From positions 930,001 through 994,000 of the forward strand of contig FMBT01000289.1 of NCBI GenBank assembly GCA_900095095.1: a stretch of 64,000 nt of DNA. Direction: 5' to 3'. Below the pieces are notes generated by a model. It worked only from the letters and a program-made list of their open reading frames with translations, was not told where the DNA came from and did no database searches. Made by a program: the position numbers and the translations under genes. Source of the DNA: Fragilariopsis cylindrus CCMP1102. Taxonomy: Eukaryota > Bacillariophyta > Bacillariophyceae > Bacillariales > Bacillariaceae. This document shows positions 54,390-64,000 of the stretch, piece by piece (within the stretch, counting starts at the first letter, position 1; every line of letters begins with the position of its first letter).

Positions 54390-57300
54390 TTACCTTAGCA
54401 TATCACAAGCTTCAAGCAAAGGCACCTTCCGCTCATTATTTGGTCGATCTTTCCATTTCATAATTTCGTCCCTAAATTTCGTCGCACCTACTTTCATTGG
54501 ACCATCTGGTGAAGCGTCGAGTTCCTTAGAAAAGTAGACCAAAGATAATTTTAGACTTTCTAATTTCGCACCATTTGTATCTTGCTCTAATACTAATTTT
54601 CGTGCCGCTAATCGACAACTCATAGACGCCTGTTGAAGATTCAAAAATGGATTCATTCCTTCTTCTTTTACACCTACTTTTTTTATATTTGTCAATATGG
54701 ATTGCTTCAAGGACGAGCGTTCGTTGCTATACTCGGTTGCCATTTCTTCTTCACCCATCCCCTTCGCACATTTGCGAAGCCATGTCAAATTTGTCAAGCG
54801 ATTTTGGTAAATCTTTTCAGTGTGATGGTCGGAAGTTTCTTCGAGTCTCGCCAAAATTATTCGTTCTGATTTTAAAGTTCCAACTGCCTGACTAAAGTAT
54901 CCTTGAGCGAAGGCCATACACGCAAGCTCGTGTAGAACACAGGATATTTCCAAATGGGTGGGATTTTCCTCGTCTTCTTTGCCTATAGGTCTTGCATACG
55001 CGTACACATTACGACGTATGCACAAGCAAGCAAAAAAATGATTATATGCTTGTTCCCATTGCTCACGCTGATGTGCTAATGCTCCTTGTTGGAATTTGAC
55101 TGCTGCAATATTGATATGATTCTTATTCTCTCCGTAAAGTTCCATATACAAGTCCAGTGCTTGCTCAAGGTAAGTTTCGGCACGATCTAACGATCCTTCA
55201 CGTATTGTCACTCTCGCTAGTTGCTTCAAGGTGGCAGCACGTTGACCAATTTGTCTACTCAATCCAAGTGCTTGTTGTAGTAGATATTTTGCTTTTTCAA
55301 GATGCGGTGGCTTTCTCGCCACCATAATTGCAGCCAGCTGGTGAAGTGTTGCTGCAGAATGGGCAGCACTCAATTCAGGATTGCCCATGCTTTGTCGCAT
55401 ATCCAAAGAAAGCTCTAGGAAATTAGTGGCAGAATCAAGATTATGCTTCTTAACTTCTAGCACACCAAGTTCGTGTAGGGTATCGGCAACTCTTTTCCTA
55501 GCGTTAAGGTCCCTGGAAGTGAATTTTTCATAGATATTCAGAGCTTCTGTTAGAGATCGCTCCGACTCAACATAATTTCCTTGATAGCGAAAGACCCTTC
55601 CCAACTCGTGAAGAGCTTCTGCGCGAGCTTTTTGCAGAGCTGGGTTGTTGCTACCTTTTGAATTTTCAAATAATGATATAGAAAGTTCAAATGACTGCTG
55701 TGCGTCGATGAATGCATTTAAGGCCATTGCAGAATATACACCAGCTTCGGTTGATAGCCTCCCAGCCTCCAGTCTATCGTTACAGTCATCACATGATTCA
55801 GTGTGGGAAACTACAGATTTAAGGTGATCTAGCACTTGAAGAGATTCTTTCCAAGTGTCCGTCTCGTCTGCTTTGAAGGTCCACATAGATTGCATTGCAT
55901 GGAGACATATTTTCAGATTACTTCTGTATTCCAATTCAGTTTGGGAATGACGCAGAGCCTGGCTTAAAAGACGATGCATACTACCTCTTCCGTCCTTTAC
56001 AATTAACAACGAGTATGACTTGAGTATGTTCCACACGGAGTCGGTTTCTTCGTATTCGTCTGCTGAAAAGGTAGTTGATGACGTAGATCGAGTGATCTTT
56101 TGGATTTTTTTTGTTTCTGTAGCGCTTTCATTACAGAACACGAGACCGTTGTAAGAAGCAACGAGTAAAGCTGAGATGGTAGAGAGGGATGCCATTGCAA
56201 AGAATCTGGTTCTTTGGTGGTTAATACTCTTGTTTCCTGTTATTGTCGTCAACCCAATTCCACAAGACAGTAGAACAGAAAGTCCAAGGAAGATACGTTT
56301 CTTTTCGCGATTTTGCTCTCTATTAATTAATATTTCGTTGGTATGCAATTGCAATTGATTTCTCGTGCTCAAAAGATGTCGAAGCAATGGTTTAGTAATT
56401 TGTTCTGGTCCCAAAAAGCATAGTAGGTGAAGCATATTACATGCTACCTTGCTTTCTTTCTCAATCGCAACCAAACTTAGGGACAAACTTGATGCGACAG
56501 AGAGTGAATAATCCTGCAACTTCCCATGCCGGAGCAACGATTGTCCACTTTTTTCTGATTCATTATAACGTTCCAAGTATTCCACACATTTGACATCACA
56601 TCGTAACATATAAGCTGCTGCCATTCCTAACGCCAACGGCAAATGTCCCATTCGTTCGCAAACTTTCTTGGCGGCACGAAAGTTTGCTTCGCCTTCCATA
56701 TTGTTCGCTCCGGCTGCTCGTTTCAAGAGTTCTACAGACTCACAAGGACTAAAGCATCCCAATAATAAACTTCCACAGGACTCATCTATATCCCATTCCA
56801 TTTCGAACAATCGTGTCGTTACCAAAATATGACCCCTGGTTCCAGATCCTCTAGGAACAAATATATCCAGTAGCTTTCTATCCTCCAAATTATCAAAAAC
56901 TAACAGCCATGGAACCTGGGACCGAAACAATCTAGTTTTTACTTCGCGAACAATTTCGTCCGTATCTTGTTCTAAGCTACTGCTACTACCACTTCTACTC
57001 ATTGATGCTGCAGAAGAAGCCGACAGCGTCGATGAAGACGTGGTGGTGGTATCGTCGTTCGATTTGAGTATGTTGGTTGCAATAATTACTTCAGAAGCAT
57101 TCTCTGGGGATAAATCCATTAGTAGTTGTCGGTAGTCCGCTACCAGAGATTCTGCTGACTCGGCATTCAACCAAACGACTAGGCCATATTCTCTTGGAAA
57201 GTGACGGTAGCAATATTCTGTGCAAAGTTGAGATTTTCCAACGCCTCCCATTCCTGCTACCTCCACTTTGACAACCATTTCTTGTTGATTTTGTTTTGAA

Positions 57301-58181
57301 GGACTCAGTACGTTATCATTATTATTACTACCAACGCTACCTCCAGTTACAAACCTCGACCAAAGGTCTTTTAGTTCTTTTTCTCGCGCAACAAAGTTTT
57401 TATTTCTTCTTGGTATTGACCATGTCCCCTTCATTCGTCGATGAAAAGCGCTTGAAAATTCTTCCGGATGTTTCCGATCACCGAAGTAAGTCTTTGATGC
57501 GTATTTTTGTAGCAATCGATCAATTAGTGAATAGTCTTTGCGAAAAAGCCATGGTCGTCGAGACGACGGAGTATCGTTCAGAAAATATGTCGACCATCCT
57601 CCCGTTGTTTGGATGAAACTTTCGGCCATACTTTCTCCTCCCCATTCGAGACAACCCTGAAGGACCGTATCGACGTAGGACTGCAGCAAAGGATGATTTT
57701 CGTCTGCAGGTTTATTGAAAGTCGGGAGAGGCACGTATACCCAAAGACGATCCTCAGGTCCGAGTTTTTTGTGCCAAGACGAAGGACTTTTGTCAAAAAA
57801 TTCAACGCAATCTAATGGAATTCGCACTTTTTCATAACCAACTTCTCTGCGATCGAAGACGGGCATCAAAGACTGCGCGACACGAAAGAGAACACCGTTG
57901 ACATCCTTGGCTGTACCAGTACTCGAAACCTTGGAAACACCGAGTGCAGTGAAGCCTGTACTACTTCGAAAATTCCATTTTCGTTCATAGCCGAATTCTT
58001 TACAGATAATTACCGCAGCTCCCGGAAATACATTTTCTCCGTGTGTATTGCGGTTCATTATAGAACCAAAACCGAAAATGTATTCGTATTCCTCGTTACA
58101 CTCCATATTGTCGTCGTTGTCGTCGTTGTCATCGATGTCGTTGCCACCACCACCATCGCACTGATCATCGGTGTTGATCAT
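54390..58181 (-). CDS. Gamma-glutamylcyclotransferase-like / NB-ARC / TPR protein (NLR-like STAND)
   Basis: Single exon, 1263 residues. After an acidic start, a gamma-glutamylcyclotransferase-like domain (about 30-190) opens with EYIFGFGSIMN, the substrate-loop YGS equivalent. It carries FDRREVGYEKVRIPL with the expected catalytic Glu. Then a STAND NTPase follows (about 270-600): NFVAREKELKDLW, Walker A VAGMGGVGKSQLCTEY (about 305), Walker B WLLVFDNLED (about 424), ILVTTR (sensor 1) and GHLPLALGMAAAYML (GLPL). Two hydrophobic stretches at about 624-680 may cross a membrane. The C-terminal half (about 800-1140) is a TPR array (QKARAEALHELGRVFRYQGN, RVADTLHELGVLEVKKHNLD). NB-ARC/TPR proteins are signal-triggered oligomerising switches. 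The cyclotransferase cleaves gamma-glutamyl peptides such as glutathione. Joining them suggests redox-linked signalling or defence; that is inference. Confidence 0.83.
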   Translation of the reverse strand: MINTDDQCDGGGGNDIDDNDDNDDNMECNEEYEYIFGFGSIMNRNTHGENVFPGAAVIICKEFGYERKWNFRSSTGFTALGVSKVSSTGTAKDVNGVLFRVAQSLMPVFDRREVGYEKVRIPLDCVEFFDKSPSSWHKKLGPEDRLWVYVPLPTFNKPADENHPLLQSYVDTVLQGCLEWGGESMAESFIQTTGGWSTYFLNDTPSSRRPWLFRKDYSLIDRLLQKYASKTYFGDRKHPEEFSSAFHRRMKGTWSIPRRNKNFVAREKELKDLWSRFVTGGSVGSNNNDNVLSPSKQNQQEMVVKVEVAGMGGVGKSQLCTEYCYRHFPREYGLVVWLNAESAESLVADYRQLLMDLSPENASEVIIATNILKSNDDTTTTSSSTLSASSAASMSRSGSSSSLEQDTDEIVREVKTRLFRSQVPWLLVFDNLEDRKLLDIFVPRGSGTRGHILVTTRLFEMEWDIDESCGSLLLGCFSPCESVELLKRAAGANNMEGEANFRAAKKVCERMGHLPLALGMAAAYMLRCDVKCVEYLERYNESEKSGQSLLRHGKLQDYSLSVASSLSLSLVAIEKESKVACNMLHLLCFLGPEQITKPLLRHLLSTRNQLQLHTNEILINREQNREKKRIFLGLSVLLSCGIGLTTITGNKSINHQRTRFFAMASLSTISALLVASYNGLVFCNESATETKKIQKITRSTSSTTFSADEYEETDSVWNILKSYSLLIVKDGRGSMHRLLSQALRHSQTELEYRSNLKICLHAMQSMWTFKADETDTWKESLQVLDHLKSVVSHTESCDDCNDRLEAGRLSTEAGVYSAMALNAFIDAQQSFELSISLFENSKGSNNPALQKARAEALHELGRVFRYQGNYVESERSLTEALNIYEKFTSRDLNARKRVADTLHELGVLEVKKHNLDSATNFLELSLDMRQSMGNPELSAAHSAATLHQLAAIMVARKPPHLEKAKYLLQQALGLSRQIGQRAATLKQLARVTIREGSLDRAETYLEQALDLYMELYGENKNHINIAAVKFQQGALAHQREQWEQAYNHFFACLCIRRNVYAYARPIGKEDEENPTHLEISCVLHELACMAFAQGYFSQAVGTLKSERIILARLEETSDHHTEKIYQNRLTNLTWLRKCAKGMGEEEMATEYSNERSSLKQSILTNIKKVGVKEEGMNPFLNLQQASMSCRLAARKLVLEQDTNGAKLESLKLSLVYFSKELDASPDGPMKVGATKFRDEIMKWKDRPNNERKVPLLEACDMLR

Positions 58182-58842
58182 TTTTTCCTCCTCTTTTTCT
58201 TCTGCTGGTACTTCTCCTTCAGAGGATCACAGTATCATCTATTCTTCAAAGTCAGTATGTACAAAAATATTTCCATTCTTTGATTTCTTTTGTTTTGTGT
58301 TTATGATGTTTATGATTATTTTTCTGTCGTCCCATTAATTAAATTACAAGTTCAAGAAGTATGATCGTGATGTTTACGCTGTAATCTTCTATTTTTGGGG
58401 GTGTTTGATTATCATAAGGGTGACGATTATGTGTGCGTGAAAGGCAAGAGGATAAGGGTAGGATATAGGATGGGTAAGAGGAGGTAGGTAGGAGGAGTAT
58501 ATTTAAAAGGAAACGTGATTCAGATCCACTATTTTTACAATTAGTTGGATTTAGATTTGACCCCCCACCGTGGCTGTTCGGTCATTCTGCTGCCAAAACT
58601 GATCAACGCCATAACTTTCAACTTTTAGTACACACTCTTCCATTGGCATTATCTTTATTTTATTTTGTATTTTGTGCAGTAATATTGAATTAGTGTTTGC
58701 CATACTTTCGAACTTGTCGAACTCCTTGGTTCTTGAAACAAGCAATACTCGGATACTCGGAATCATACATCATCTTCAGGAGCAAGAGAGTGATTTAACC
58801 GATTTTCAAACCGTATACTGTACTGTATAATTTAAATTGAAA
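58182..58842. other. Divergent intergenic region
   Basis: 661 bp between the NB-ARC gene (-) and the ArfGAP gene (+). It has a purine-rich stretch at about 58440-58510 (AAGAGGAGGTAGGTAGGAGG). No gene supported. Confidence 0.5.
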
Positions 58843-61717
58843 ATGTTGGGAAAGCCTGGATCTTCGTCGTCTCGTGCTAGCTCTACTCGCTATGCGAGCA
58901 GTCGTAGGACAACTATGGAAAGTCCGGCTGATGCTATGAGAAAGCTGACAAAACTACCACCCAATAAACGCTGTGCCGATTGCAACACGAAACTCCCCAC
59001 AATGTGTCAACTTAACGGTCGGATCTTTCATCTGCTTGACTTGTTCGGGCATCCATCGAGAAATTAATTCAAAAATCAAGAGTTTAGGCCATTCGACCTT
59101 CACCGATCAGGAGGTAGAAATGATGAAACAAATAGGCAACGATAAAGTGAACGCAATGTGGTTGGCTCGATACGATCCTGAAAATGAACGAAATCGAATG
59201 AATAGACAACCAGATGGAAATCAAAATCAAAACCATTTACGTACCTGGATTCGACGTAAATATAACGACAAGCACTGGTACTCAAGTGATGGAAGTGCTG
59301 GTAGCGGTGGTAGTGGCGGGGTTTCTGCTCCTACTCCAACTTCTTCATCGTCAAGAGGTGGCAGTGGCGGAGGACGAAATAATCAGCCCCAGCCAACCGT
59401 TGTACAAATCCCGACTGCCAACAATCCTCCCGTGGACTTGTTCGCATCACCTTCACCAGTCGCCACGAACACAGCTAATAGCAATGATGGCAGCTGGGCT
59501 GCATTTGGTGGATCCACTCAACCACAGCAGCAACAGCAAAAGCAACAACTCAATTCTGATCCATTCGCTCAACCGCCTCAACAGCAACAAAGTAATACCG
59601 ATCCATTCGCTCAACCGCCTCAGCAGCAACAAAATCAGAATTTTGCCAACTTTGGTGGCGGGCAGACTCAGCAACCTACTCAACAACAACAACCGTCACA
59701 GGGAGGATTTGCGAATTTCGATCAACAGCAAGCTCAAGTTCCTCCTCAACAACAACAGCAACAACAACAACCTGTAGTGGCGCAGCAAGGAGGAGGGTTT
59801 ACTGCGAACTTCAATCAACAGCAGCCTCCAGTTCCTCCTCAACAGCAACAGCAACAACAACAACAACCTGTAGTGGTACAGCAAGGAGGAGGGTTTACTG
59901 CGAACTTCAATCAACAGCAGCCTCCAATTCCTCCTCAACGGCAACAACAACAACAACCTGTAGTGGCGCAAGGAGGAGGGTTTACTGCGAACTTCAATCA
60001 ACAGCAGCCTCCAGTTCCTCCTCAACAACAACCTGTTGTGGCGCAGCAAGGAGGTGGGTTTACTGCAAACTTTGATCAACAGCAGACTCAAGCTCCACCT
60101 CCTCAACAGCAACAGCAACAACAGCCTATGGTGGCACAGCAAGGAGTAGGGTTTACTGCGAACTTTAATAATCAACAAAACCAACAGCAACAAATGATGC
60201 GACCCCCTCAGCAACTTCAACCGCCACAAAACCAGCAAGATCAAAACTTTGGGAATCTTAATCAGCAAAATCCAGGCGCCAGTTCAGGTCAGATGATTCC
60301 TCCTCAGCAGCAACAACAACAGCCCCAAGGTGGTCAAGATCCATTCGGGAATATGCCACCACCATCGCAAGGAGCAATGGGCTTACAGCCGCAACAACCA
60401 ACGATGACTACTAACGGTCAACAGCCGCAGCAACAATCTCAAGACGGAGGAAATATGGGAGGACAACCACAACAATCTGAAGCTCAGTTACAGACGCCAT
60501 CTATAATGCCTGTAGAGAAGCAAGACCCAATGGATGCATTTGCTCATCTGAGTGTCGGTAACAACGGCATCAACAACAATAATGTAGCTAGAGGAATGGG
60601 TGGATCTGCTTTGCCGGCTTCGAATCAGCCTGGAACGGGTGTAGTTCCAACTAAAAGCACAGTCGTGGATAGTGTCGTCCTGGAATACAAAGAAATGGAG
60701 ATGGTGTGCTACAAGTCCAATAGTACTCGTCAGAAAGCACAGATTGTTAAGAGACATTTAGATGATGAACTTCAACCGTTTTATACCATAGGACTTTTGG
60801 GCAGAGAAAAGCAAACTGACGTCCATCACTTGGAACCATTGGATCCATCCTATGAAAAAATCGAATCGACGTTGATCTCATTGTCTGCGACACAATTAAA
60901 GCAGGTGGAAGCCTTTCTTGGCAGTCTAGTCAACGACACAAATTCTAGTAGCAACACACCTATTGTTACCAATGCAGTCGAGCAAAAACCGGTAGTACAA
61001 GTAGCACCGATTGCAGAAACGCCGATGACTAATGGTCAAATCCCACCGACTATCGTATCTCAGTCTGTCATGTCTCATGTATCAAATTTAACGCAGCAAC
61101 AACATGGTCCAGGTATGGGTGGTATGATGGGTCCACCAGCGATGACGATGACAAATGGAGTCTCTTCGAGCGCCGTTAGTCCTCTTACAAGTCCTCTTAC
61201 AGTTCCTAAGGTTCCAGCTCCGAATATGGGTGGTGCAAAAAATATGATGGGTCAAATTGGTCAGAGTAATAATGCAGCGCAGATGATGATGATGCAGCAA
61301 CCAAATAGTTCGCAGCAACCTCAGATGCAAGGACAAATGGTCGGACAAAATCCTGTTCCTCAAATGATGCAGCAACCTCAGATGCAAGGACAAATGGTCG
61401 GACAACAAAATTCTGCTCCTCAAATGATGCAACAACCTCAGGTACAAGGACAAACGGTTGGACAAAATGGACAAAATTCTGCTCCTCAAATGATGCAGCA
61501 ACAGCAGCCTCAACAACAAGTTCCTCAGATGGGACAATTTCAACAGCAACCAATGCAGGGGCAAATGGCTGGACAACCACAAATGATGATGATGCAGCAG
61601 CAGCAACCTCAAGCCCTAATGGGTCAGGTTCAGCAACAACAGCAACCTCAACTACAAGGTCAAATGGGTCAAAATCCACCGCCTTCACCTCAAGGCAATC
61701 CTTTTGATGTATACTGA
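58843..61717 (+). CDS. AGFG/AGD14-like ArfGAP with Gln-rich tail; apparent +1 frame shift in the zinc finger
   Basis: The ATG at 58843 opens a frame encoding DAMRKLTKLPPNKRCADCNT, the first cysteine pair of an ArfGAP zinc finger. The second pair, VNLTVGSFICLTCSGIHREI, and the rest of the protein lie in the next frame (+1). Skipping one base at about 58999 would give CADC-x16-CLTC, the exact ArfGAP spacing. So either a one-base sequence error, a real frame shift or an unusual splice separates them. Then come KSLGHSTFTDQEVEMMKQIG and HLRTWIRRKYNDKHWYS, as in plant AGD14 and animal AGFG. The tail is Gln/Pro-rich with FTANFNQQQPP repeats and DPF/NPF motifs that bind clathrin adaptors and EH domains, plus a compact conserved block (about 560-650). 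Role: Arf regulation and clathrin-mediated transport. Confidence 0.82.
59700..60170 (+). repeat. In-frame Gln/Pro repeat array
   Basis: About five units of 80-110 bp, each encoding a GGGFTANFNQQQPPVPPQQQ-type block. Copies differ mainly in the number of CAA/CAG codons. Lies within the ArfGAP tail. Confidence 0.85.
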
Positions 61718-62049
61718 TAATCCCCACCTATTATTCAAATACAGCACGACCATCGTGGTGTGGTGTGGTGTGGTGGCGATGAAACTAGTAATATCTTGAT
61801 ATACCTGAATGTAGGTTCAAGTACTAGAAACACTGTTAAACTGTAGTAAGATATTGTAGTACAATGCATACAATATGAAAGAAAATGTAGCAATTATTAT
61901 TCAAAAACATAGAATTCCTTTAACTCCGACACCAACCTAGTACAAGTACAAGAATAGCTCTTCACTAATAATATGTAATAATCACATCATTTATGAATAC
62001 AATCAATAGTATCAGAAAAGAACAAGAAAAATATTATTACTTATATATT
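61718..62049. other. Convergent 3' region
   Basis: 332 bp between the ArfGAP (+) and GAR1 (-) genes, with a (GGTGT)n run at about 61757-61773. No gene seen. Confidence 0.55.
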
Positions 62050-63100
62050 TTAAAATCGACCACGACCACCGCCACGACCACCACCGCGTCCACCACCACG
62101 TCCACCTCCTCTTCCCCCTCTGCCTCCGGACGAGAATCCTCCTCGTCCTCCACCTCGTCCTCCGAAGCCGCCGCCTCTACCACCACCACGACCACCCCCG
62201 CGTCCACCACCACGACCTCCACCGCGGCCTCCACCGCGACCACCTCTTCCGCCGCCTCTTCCACTACTTCGTCCTCCTCCTCCTGAACTTGGATTAGTAA
62301 ATCTTGATACAGGTAATAATTTATCAGTTCCAATGTATAGAAGATCATTCGGTTGGAAGCTCTTACTTAGTACACCTGGATCCATCTTTACTGTAAAGAA
62401 AATTTCAGCGACCTTACCAAGAATTTCATCGACTTTACCAATTTTACGCTTATTTTCTAGATATACGCCAGCATTGAAATATGGTACCTTTTGATCTAAC
62501 GTCCATCGACATACTAGTTCTGATTCACAATCATGTAACACGTGACCCGATTCTAAATAATAATTTGGGTGAATAATGTATGATGCATCATTAATCATTG
62601 AAGTGAGAAAATGAAAATTGTAAATTTGAAAGAAAGAAAGAAGACGAAACAGATATCATATCACATAGAAGAATCTCTAAATCTTCTCTACCGAAGAAGA
62701 CCCGAGTCGAAGTTGTCAAAGATTACACCAACGGCACTATTATCGACATACAATACAGCCACATTTCATCCAAACACAGTCCAATCATACAATCGCATAT
62801 CATAAACGTACCAACAATTTCAGCTGGTGGTCCTTCATCCCGACCGAATCTGCACCATTAAGAAAAACAAGATAAAGAAATAGAAGATCAAACAAGAAGG
62901 AAGTGAGACAATAATAATATAGCAAACAGTCCATGATCATCAAGTGTATGAATGCGTCTATTTCATTCCTTCGCATATCATTGACAGAATATACTGAATA
63001 ATACTTACCGTCCTCCACCACCTCTTCCACCACTAAATCGACCACCTCCTCTGCCGCCGCCTCTGCCGCCGCCTCTACCAAAACCTCCTCTTCCGCTCAT
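62050..63100 (-). CDS. GAR1: GAR1, H/ACA snoRNP protein
   Basis: Three exons, 63100-63009, 62849-62812 (38 nt) and 62552-62050, with joins in phase; 210 residues. It begins with a Gly/Arg domain (SGRGGFGRGGGRGGGRGGGR) and ends with a longer one. Between them is the Gar1 core: DEGPPAEIVESGHVLHDCE, ELVCRWTLDQKVPYFNAGVY, LENKRKIGKVDEILGKV, FFTVKMDPGVLSKSF and LYIGTDKLLPVSRF. Gar1 binds the Cbf5 pseudouridine synthase in H/ACA particles and tunes substrate release for rRNA and snRNA pseudouridylation, in the nucleolus. The two RGG domains, one at each end, are as in yeast Gar1. The GC-rich repeats of the C-terminal domain are open in all frames, so overlapping open frames there are ignored. Confidence 0.92.
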
Positions 63101-63591
63101 TTTTATTTTTCGTGGATTATGTGTATATTATCGAAATTTCAATTTTATATCTTTGTGGTACAATTCAGAATATACTGTCGATTCGATAGGTAGCTAAATA
63201 ATGTTAGTGATAGGTTCGGTACAAGCTTGTATGTATGCTGTAATTATATAGAGATTGACTATGATAACAATTTAAGCTAGCTGTTGTAGTAAGAATGTAT
63301 GTAAAGTTACTGTCTACTGTGTACTGTATGTTATTGGCGTTGTTATTATTGTCGTCTTGTCGTCGATATTATACGACAACCACCCATTTTGAAGTCAGAT
63401 TTTCGTGCAAAATTCATGGAATCACGAATAAACTGTGACTTGAAATGCTTAAAAGCACAAATTGAAAATCCCAACAGAAAAATCCTGCTACAGACTAGCC
63501 ACTAGCTTCAATATACTAGCAGTCCAATATTGTAGTACAGTAAATGCAGCAGTTAGCATTGATTAATTATTTCCTTCATCAACATATCAAC
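63101..63591. other. Divergent intergenic region
   Basis: 491 bp between GAR1 (-) and the lysine-rich protein gene (+), both possibly nucleolar. AT-rich; no element recognised beyond presumed promoters. Confidence 0.45.
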
Positions 63592-64000
63592 ATGGCTAAG
63601 AAAAAGAACAAATCCCAGCTTGACGATGCTAAGCCCAAGAGCAGCAGTAGCAACAACAAACCCAAACGGGAAGTCCAAGTAGTAACTTGTCCATCAGCAT
63701 TTCCAATTTCGACAAAACCAAAAAAGAAACGTCCACGCGATGACGACGACGGAAAAACAAAAAAGAAAGAGAAGTTACTTGATTGGCACGATACAGCAAA
63801 AGAAATTAGAAATTACGGTGCACAAGCATTTATTGGTCGACAAAAGAAAGACTATGAAGATGAACAATATTATAAATTAACAGGCCGGCATAAAGCGAAA
63901 CCAAAATGTCCTTTACCACTCGTTCGGGGATTAAAAAGAGCAGCAGCCAAACGAGATGCTAAAGCAAAAGAAGAAGCTAGAAAAGCTGGAATTGTTATAC
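63592..64000 (+). CDS. Lysine-rich, nucleolar-looking protein (5' part only)
   Basis: The frame opens at the ATG at 63592 and is still open at the window edge; 136 residues are visible. The first 60 are Lys/Ser-rich with NLS-like runs (KPKKKRPRDDDDGKTKKKEK). Then WHDTAKEIRNYGAQAFIGRQ, KKDYEDEQYYKLTGR and PLPLVRGLKRAAAKRDAKAK, EEARKAGIVI look like a conserved, highly basic module of uncharacterised eukaryotic proteins thought to work in ribosome production. I do not recognise it securely. The divergent neighbour GAR1 fits such a role, but this is weak evidence. The 3' end is missing. Confidence 0.6.
   Translation, partial: MAKKKNKSQLDDAKPKSSSSNNKPKREVQVVTCPSAFPISTKPKKKRPRDDDDGKTKKKEKLLDWHDTAKEIRNYGAQAFIGRQKKDYEDEQYYKLTGRHKAKPKCPLPLVRGLKRAAAKRDAKAKEEARKAGIVI

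Noticed and set aside
59214-61727. Large alternative-frame and antisense frames (Leu/His-rich)
   Set aside because: Shadows of the Gln-rich ArfGAP tail; composition is explained by the repeat codons.
61993-62348. Ser/Thr-rich and Val/Glu-rich frames on both strands
   Set aside because: Shadows of the Gly/Arg repeats of GAR1.
1-64000. tRNA, rRNA, snRNA genes and CRISPR arrays
   Set aside because: No tRNA B-box in a foldable context, no U6-like or rRNA-like sequence, and no spaced short repeats were found by reading; a covariance-model scan would be decisive.

Overview
The window is nuclear DNA of a unicellular eukaryote, most likely a diatom or related stramenopile. The basis is AT-rich intergenic DNA, short GT-AG introns of about 100-270 bp, many in-frame trinucleotide repeats (poly-S, -N, -D, -Q), and housekeeping genes of purely eukaryotic type (CTR9, GAR1, ATP10, AGFG-type ArfGAP, full-size ABCG/PDR transporter). 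One chloroplast-type rRNA methylase begins with a signal peptide followed by an ASAFAP-like 'TDSFYQP', as in diatom plastid precursors. The species is an inference. Exon limits were derived by hand from splice signals and reading-frame continuity. The start codons given are ATG unless stated.

Layout. 0-8 kb: the 3' end of a mercaptopyruvate sulfurtransferase, a small secreted or GPI-like protein (-), a TPR protein (+), ATP10 (-) and a small membrane protein (+). 8-22 kb: a JmjC hydroxylase (-), a glyoxylate/succinic-semialdehyde reductase (+), a LARGE-like glycosyltransferase (+), an EEVS-like sugar-phosphate cyclase (+) and CTR9 (-). 22-29 kb is the most repeat-rich, accessory-looking part. 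It holds an OTU protease gene whose 5' end runs into a foldback repeat, a decayed fossil segment, and a repeat protein ending in a TFIIB-like zinc ribbon (-), flanked by another foldback. 29-34 kb: a nine-exon PDR transporter with two near-identical neighbouring introns. 34.6-38.7 kb: one six-exon gene joining inositol-3-phosphate synthase to a pfkB sugar kinase that carries an HMG box. 39-50 kb: a histidine acid phosphatase (+), two small unknown proteins, a bHLH factor (+) and a poly-Q bZIP factor (-). 50-58 kb: a plastid RsmJ-like methylase (-), a PA-domain prolyl 4-hydroxylase (-) and a gamma-glutamylcyclotransferase/NB-ARC/TPR protein (-). 58.8-64 kb: an AGFG-like ArfGAP with an apparent +1 frame shift, GAR1 (-), and the start of a lysine-rich nucleolar-looking protein.

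No operons are expected, and neighbours alternate strand freely. Shared themes are RNA and ribosome work (GAR1, RsmJ-like, CTR9), inositol and sugar-phosphate chemistry (synthase-kinase fusion, EEVS-like cyclase, acid phosphatase) and 2-oxoglutarate oxygenases (JmjC, P4H). The strongest candidates for something undescribed are the synthase-kinase-HMG fusion, the cyclotransferase/NB-ARC/TPR architecture, and the twin introns around a 31-nt exon encoding a Walker A motif.
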